Shown piece after piece: positions 34,276 to 35,628 of a stretch of DNA of 35,628 bases. The stretch is from AV69 sp036498205 (GTDB taxonomy: Bacteria > Verrucomicrobiota > Verrucomicrobiia > Chthoniobacterales > UBA10450): NCBI GenBank assembly GCA_036498205.1, contig DASXIC010000128.1:1-35628 (forward strand), given 5' to 3'. Position 1 is the stretch's first letter. Each line of letters starts with the position of its first letter. The translations under genes and the position numbers were made by a program. Below the pieces are notes generated by a model that ran no database searches, was not told the origin of the DNA, and was given only the letters and a program-made list of their open reading frames with translations.

Positions 34276-34342
34276 AGGTAGGGGCGGTTCACCGAACCGC
34301 TCGAACGAGTCCGAGCCGGACTGGCAAGATCAATCGCGCCTA
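34276..34342. repeat. Palindromic repeat family R3, long form
   Basis: GGTAGGGGCGGTTCACCGAA followed by CCGCTCG forms the first hairpin; CCGAGCCGGACTGGCAAG and ATCAATCGCGCCTACC-like sequence close the unit, so GGTAGG at one end mirrors CCTAC at the other. It is the most complete R3 copy in the window. Confidence 0.8.
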
Positions 34343-34394
34343 CATCGGGAAAAGTCGCAGCTCTTTGAGCGGGCAGGCCAGCGGAAAATATGAC

Positions 34395-34470
34395 GCGGTG
34401 AGGACACCGCACTTTACAGCACTTGGAGCGTCTCTTGTCGGTGCTGTAGCGTGCGCTGTCCTCAGCGGAT
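34395..34470. repeat. Palindromic repeat family R2, inward-facing arms
   Basis: GCGGTGAGGACACCGCACTT followed by TACAGCAC is the reversed arm, and GTGCTGTAGCGTGCGCTGTC followed by CTCAGCGGA the forward arm. The GCTGTAG ends face each other, the opposite layout of the copy at 23490-23560. Confidence 0.8.
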
Positions 34471-34523
34471 AATCTCCTCTTCTCCGCTGCGCCGGTGGCA
34501 CCGATTTTGCAGCACAAGGGCGC

Positions 34524-35330
34524 ATGCCAAGAGTTTTTGGGACGGCGGGTGTGCACTCCATCTACCGGTCAGTGAAAGCATTTAAGCGAATGTGCCGGAC
34601 GATGATTTTCACCGCTGCAACCATCGCATTTACCGAGGGCGTCATATTGACCACTCTGGCCGCGACCCGCGGACGAATTGGCGGAATCGCGGTCCTGGCG
34701 TTGATGGTTGGGGTTTGTTTGTGGTGGTTTTGCCGCTATTCCGACCGCCGATTGACCGCTTTCGAGCGCGAACGATTGCATTGGCGCAGGGGGGCCTTCG
34801 GCGAATGGGAAGTCGAAGCTGAACTTCAGCGGCTCCCGGACAAGTTTTTTGTCTTTCATAATTTGAACACGGCGCGCGCCAGTTTCGACCACGTTATCGT
34901 GGGCCCGACCGGTTTTTTTGCGCTTGAGACGAAAAACTGGATCGGATTGGTCGCGGCCGATCCAGTCGGAGAATTGACACTGAATGGGGTGGGACTTGAG
35001 CAGCCTTACATCAAGAAATTCGTCCGCCGAATCATGCTCTTCCGTGAGCAAATCGCCGCGCTATCACCGTCGGACGACTTATTCATTCGTGGGGTGATGG
35101 TCTTTCCCGGTGCGCATGTCGATGCCTCTTACGGAACGACCCAGCAAGCCCATTGCGTTCGGTTGGAGCAGCTACAGGACTATATCGAGCATCCTGTTTA
35201 TTCGCGGAAACTCAGCGAAGATGAAATCGATCGGCTTGTTCGTGCGCTCAGAGATTTAGCCGGAGCGAACGAAGCTTTTCCGCCGGCAGAGCCGGCGGGT
35301 TTTCGAGCGGCCACAACTTCTCTGCTGTAG
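34524..35330 (+). CDS. Membrane-anchored NERD-domain protein
   Basis: This protein of up to 268 residues has two hydrophobic segments near residues 27-47 and 51-69, followed by a nuclease-related domain. The conserved order is RRGAFGEWEVEAELQRLPD (about 88-106), FVFHNLNTARASFDHVIVGP (about 109-128) and TGFFALETKNWIGLV (about 129-143). The D-(H)-V/I-V-G-P and E-T-K residues correspond to the restriction-endonuclease-like metal site. NERD proteins are presumed to act on nucleic acid, but few have been tested. ATG 34590 and 34602 are alternative starts that begin nearer the first helix. The TAG stop lies inside an R2 repeat arm (GCTGTAG), so the last residues come from the junction with repeat DNA. 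Confidence 0.87.
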   Translation: MPRVFGTAGVHSIYRSVKAFKRMCRTMIFTAATIAFTEGVILTTLAATRGRIGGIAVLALMVGVCLWWFCRYSDRRLTAFERERLHWRRGAFGEWEVEAELQRLPDKFFVFHNLNTARASFDHVIVGPTGFFALETKNWIGLVAADPVGELTLNGVGLEQPYIKKFVRRIMLFREQIAALSPSDDLFIRGVMVFPGAHVDASYGTTQQAHCVRLEQLQDYIEHPVYSRKLSEDEIDRLVRALRDLAGANEAFPPAEPAGFRAATTSLL

Positions 35331-35494
35331 CGTCCGTTTTCTCGGCGGAGCACCTTTCCTTCTCGCTGTAGAGTCCGCTGTCCTGAGCGGGATAATTGGC
35401 ATGCGTGGGCGCTTTCAAATGCGCTGGGGACAGCGCACACTAAAGCGCGGCGTTTGTCGTGGCCCCGGCTCAGAGCGCAGCGCACGCTACGACA
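35324..35494. repeat. Cluster of four R2 repeat arms
   Basis: Two forward arms (35324-35349 and 35365-35392, both starting GCTGTAG and containing GTCCG) are followed by two reversed arms (35420-35447 with GGGGACAGCGCAC, and 35470-35494 with GCGCACGCTACGACAG). Together they could fold into one large two-armed hairpin or into alternative pairs. The cluster fills the gap between the NERD gene and the probable glgB start. Confidence 0.75.
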
Positions 35495-35546
35495 GGCTGT
35501 TCTTGCGAAAACTACGAGCACGAGTTTTGTGCGGATGGAGGGGGAG

Positions 35547-35628
35547 ATGAGGCTGTTTGATATTTCAGTTTTAATGACGGACGAACTGCGGGCGTTCCTG
35601 AGCGGTGCGCACTCGGATCCGTTTCGCA
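35547..35628 (+). CDS. glgB: Probable 1,4-alpha-glucan branching enzyme, N-terminus only
   Basis: The last 82 bases open a frame from ATG 35547, preceded by a strong GGAGGGGGAG ribosome binding site (GGAGG five bases from the ATG). The 27 visible residues include MTDELRAFLSGAHSDPFR, which matches the start of the N-terminal GlgB domain, where a leucine-rich helix is followed by G-x-H-x-D-P-F before V-L-G-x-H. GlgB makes the alpha-1,6 branches of glycogen. An in-frame ATG at 35535 is possible but lies before the ribosome binding site. The rest is outside the window, so the name is an inference from a short segment. Confidence 0.55.
   Translation, partial: MRLFDISVLMTDELRAFLSGAHSDPFR

Noticed and set aside
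34276..34470. Possible CRISPR array in the gap after the permease gene
   Set aside because: The repeats are palindromic, of two different families, irregular in spacing and few in number; there are no uniform spacers and no cas genes.

Overview
The window looks like a chromosomal stretch from a GC-rich, Gram-negative-type (diderm) bacterium. Outer-membrane genes (LptE, a BamD-like TPR protein), an HtrA protease, a Gld-type ABC cassette with a DUF4340 partner, frequent GTG starts, Pro/Ser/Thr-rich tails and several families of intergenic palindromic repeats fit best with a soil-type Verrucomicrobium (Chthoniobacterales / Udaeobacter-like). That placement is inference from gene content; no rRNA or marker alignment was possible. 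I see no phage, insertion sequence, CRISPR array or defence island. Most of the window is core metabolism and envelope biology.

Layout. 1-2175 (minus): a DUF2851 protein running off the left edge, preceded by a DUF4126 membrane protein. 2258-3541 (plus): seryl-tRNA synthetase, whose stop overlaps the stop of a convergent DUF72 gene (3538-4488). 4556-7175 (plus): an envelope cassette of BamD-like TPR protein, LptE lipoprotein and a second TPR protein, joined by overlapping start/stop codons, followed by tRNA-Leu(CAG) at 7231-7312. 7396-12769: a GNAT acetyltransferase, a single-pass protein of unknown function, dinB (minus), a large multi-pass membrane protein (minus), a 37-codon remnant of a family 2 glycosyltransferase, and ubiE/menG (plus).

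12780-19243 (minus): a probable transcription unit of HtrA-like protease, ABC ATPase, ABC permease, GldG-like protein and DUF4340 protein. A palindromic repeat lies between the ATPase and permease genes. 19312-25461 (plus): the complete 2-oxoglutarate dehydrogenase complex (sucA, sucB, lpdA) plus a 91-residue protein that looks like a heavy-metal-associated fold without its cysteines. 25661-28207 (minus): aldo/keto reductase, MFS exporter and DUF1330 protein. 28618-29860 (plus): short RecO and a secreted YceI protein. 30332-34249 (plus): pxpB-pxpC-pxpA (ATP-dependent 5-oxoprolinase) and an amino-acid permease, each joined by a 4-base ATGA overlap. 34524-35330: a membrane-anchored NERD-domain protein. 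35547 to the end: the first codons of a probable glgB.

The intergenic gaps of 23.4-23.8, 25.5, 28.4, 29.9-30.2, 34.3-34.5 and 35.3-35.5 kb are largely filled by three families of non-coding palindromic repeats. These repeats, the Gld/DUF4340/HtrA unit, the pxp-permease operon and the glycosyltransferase remnant are the parts most worth a second look. I found no clearly new multi-gene system; the Gld/DUF4340/HtrA unit is the nearest candidate, because its role outside gliding bacteria is unclear.
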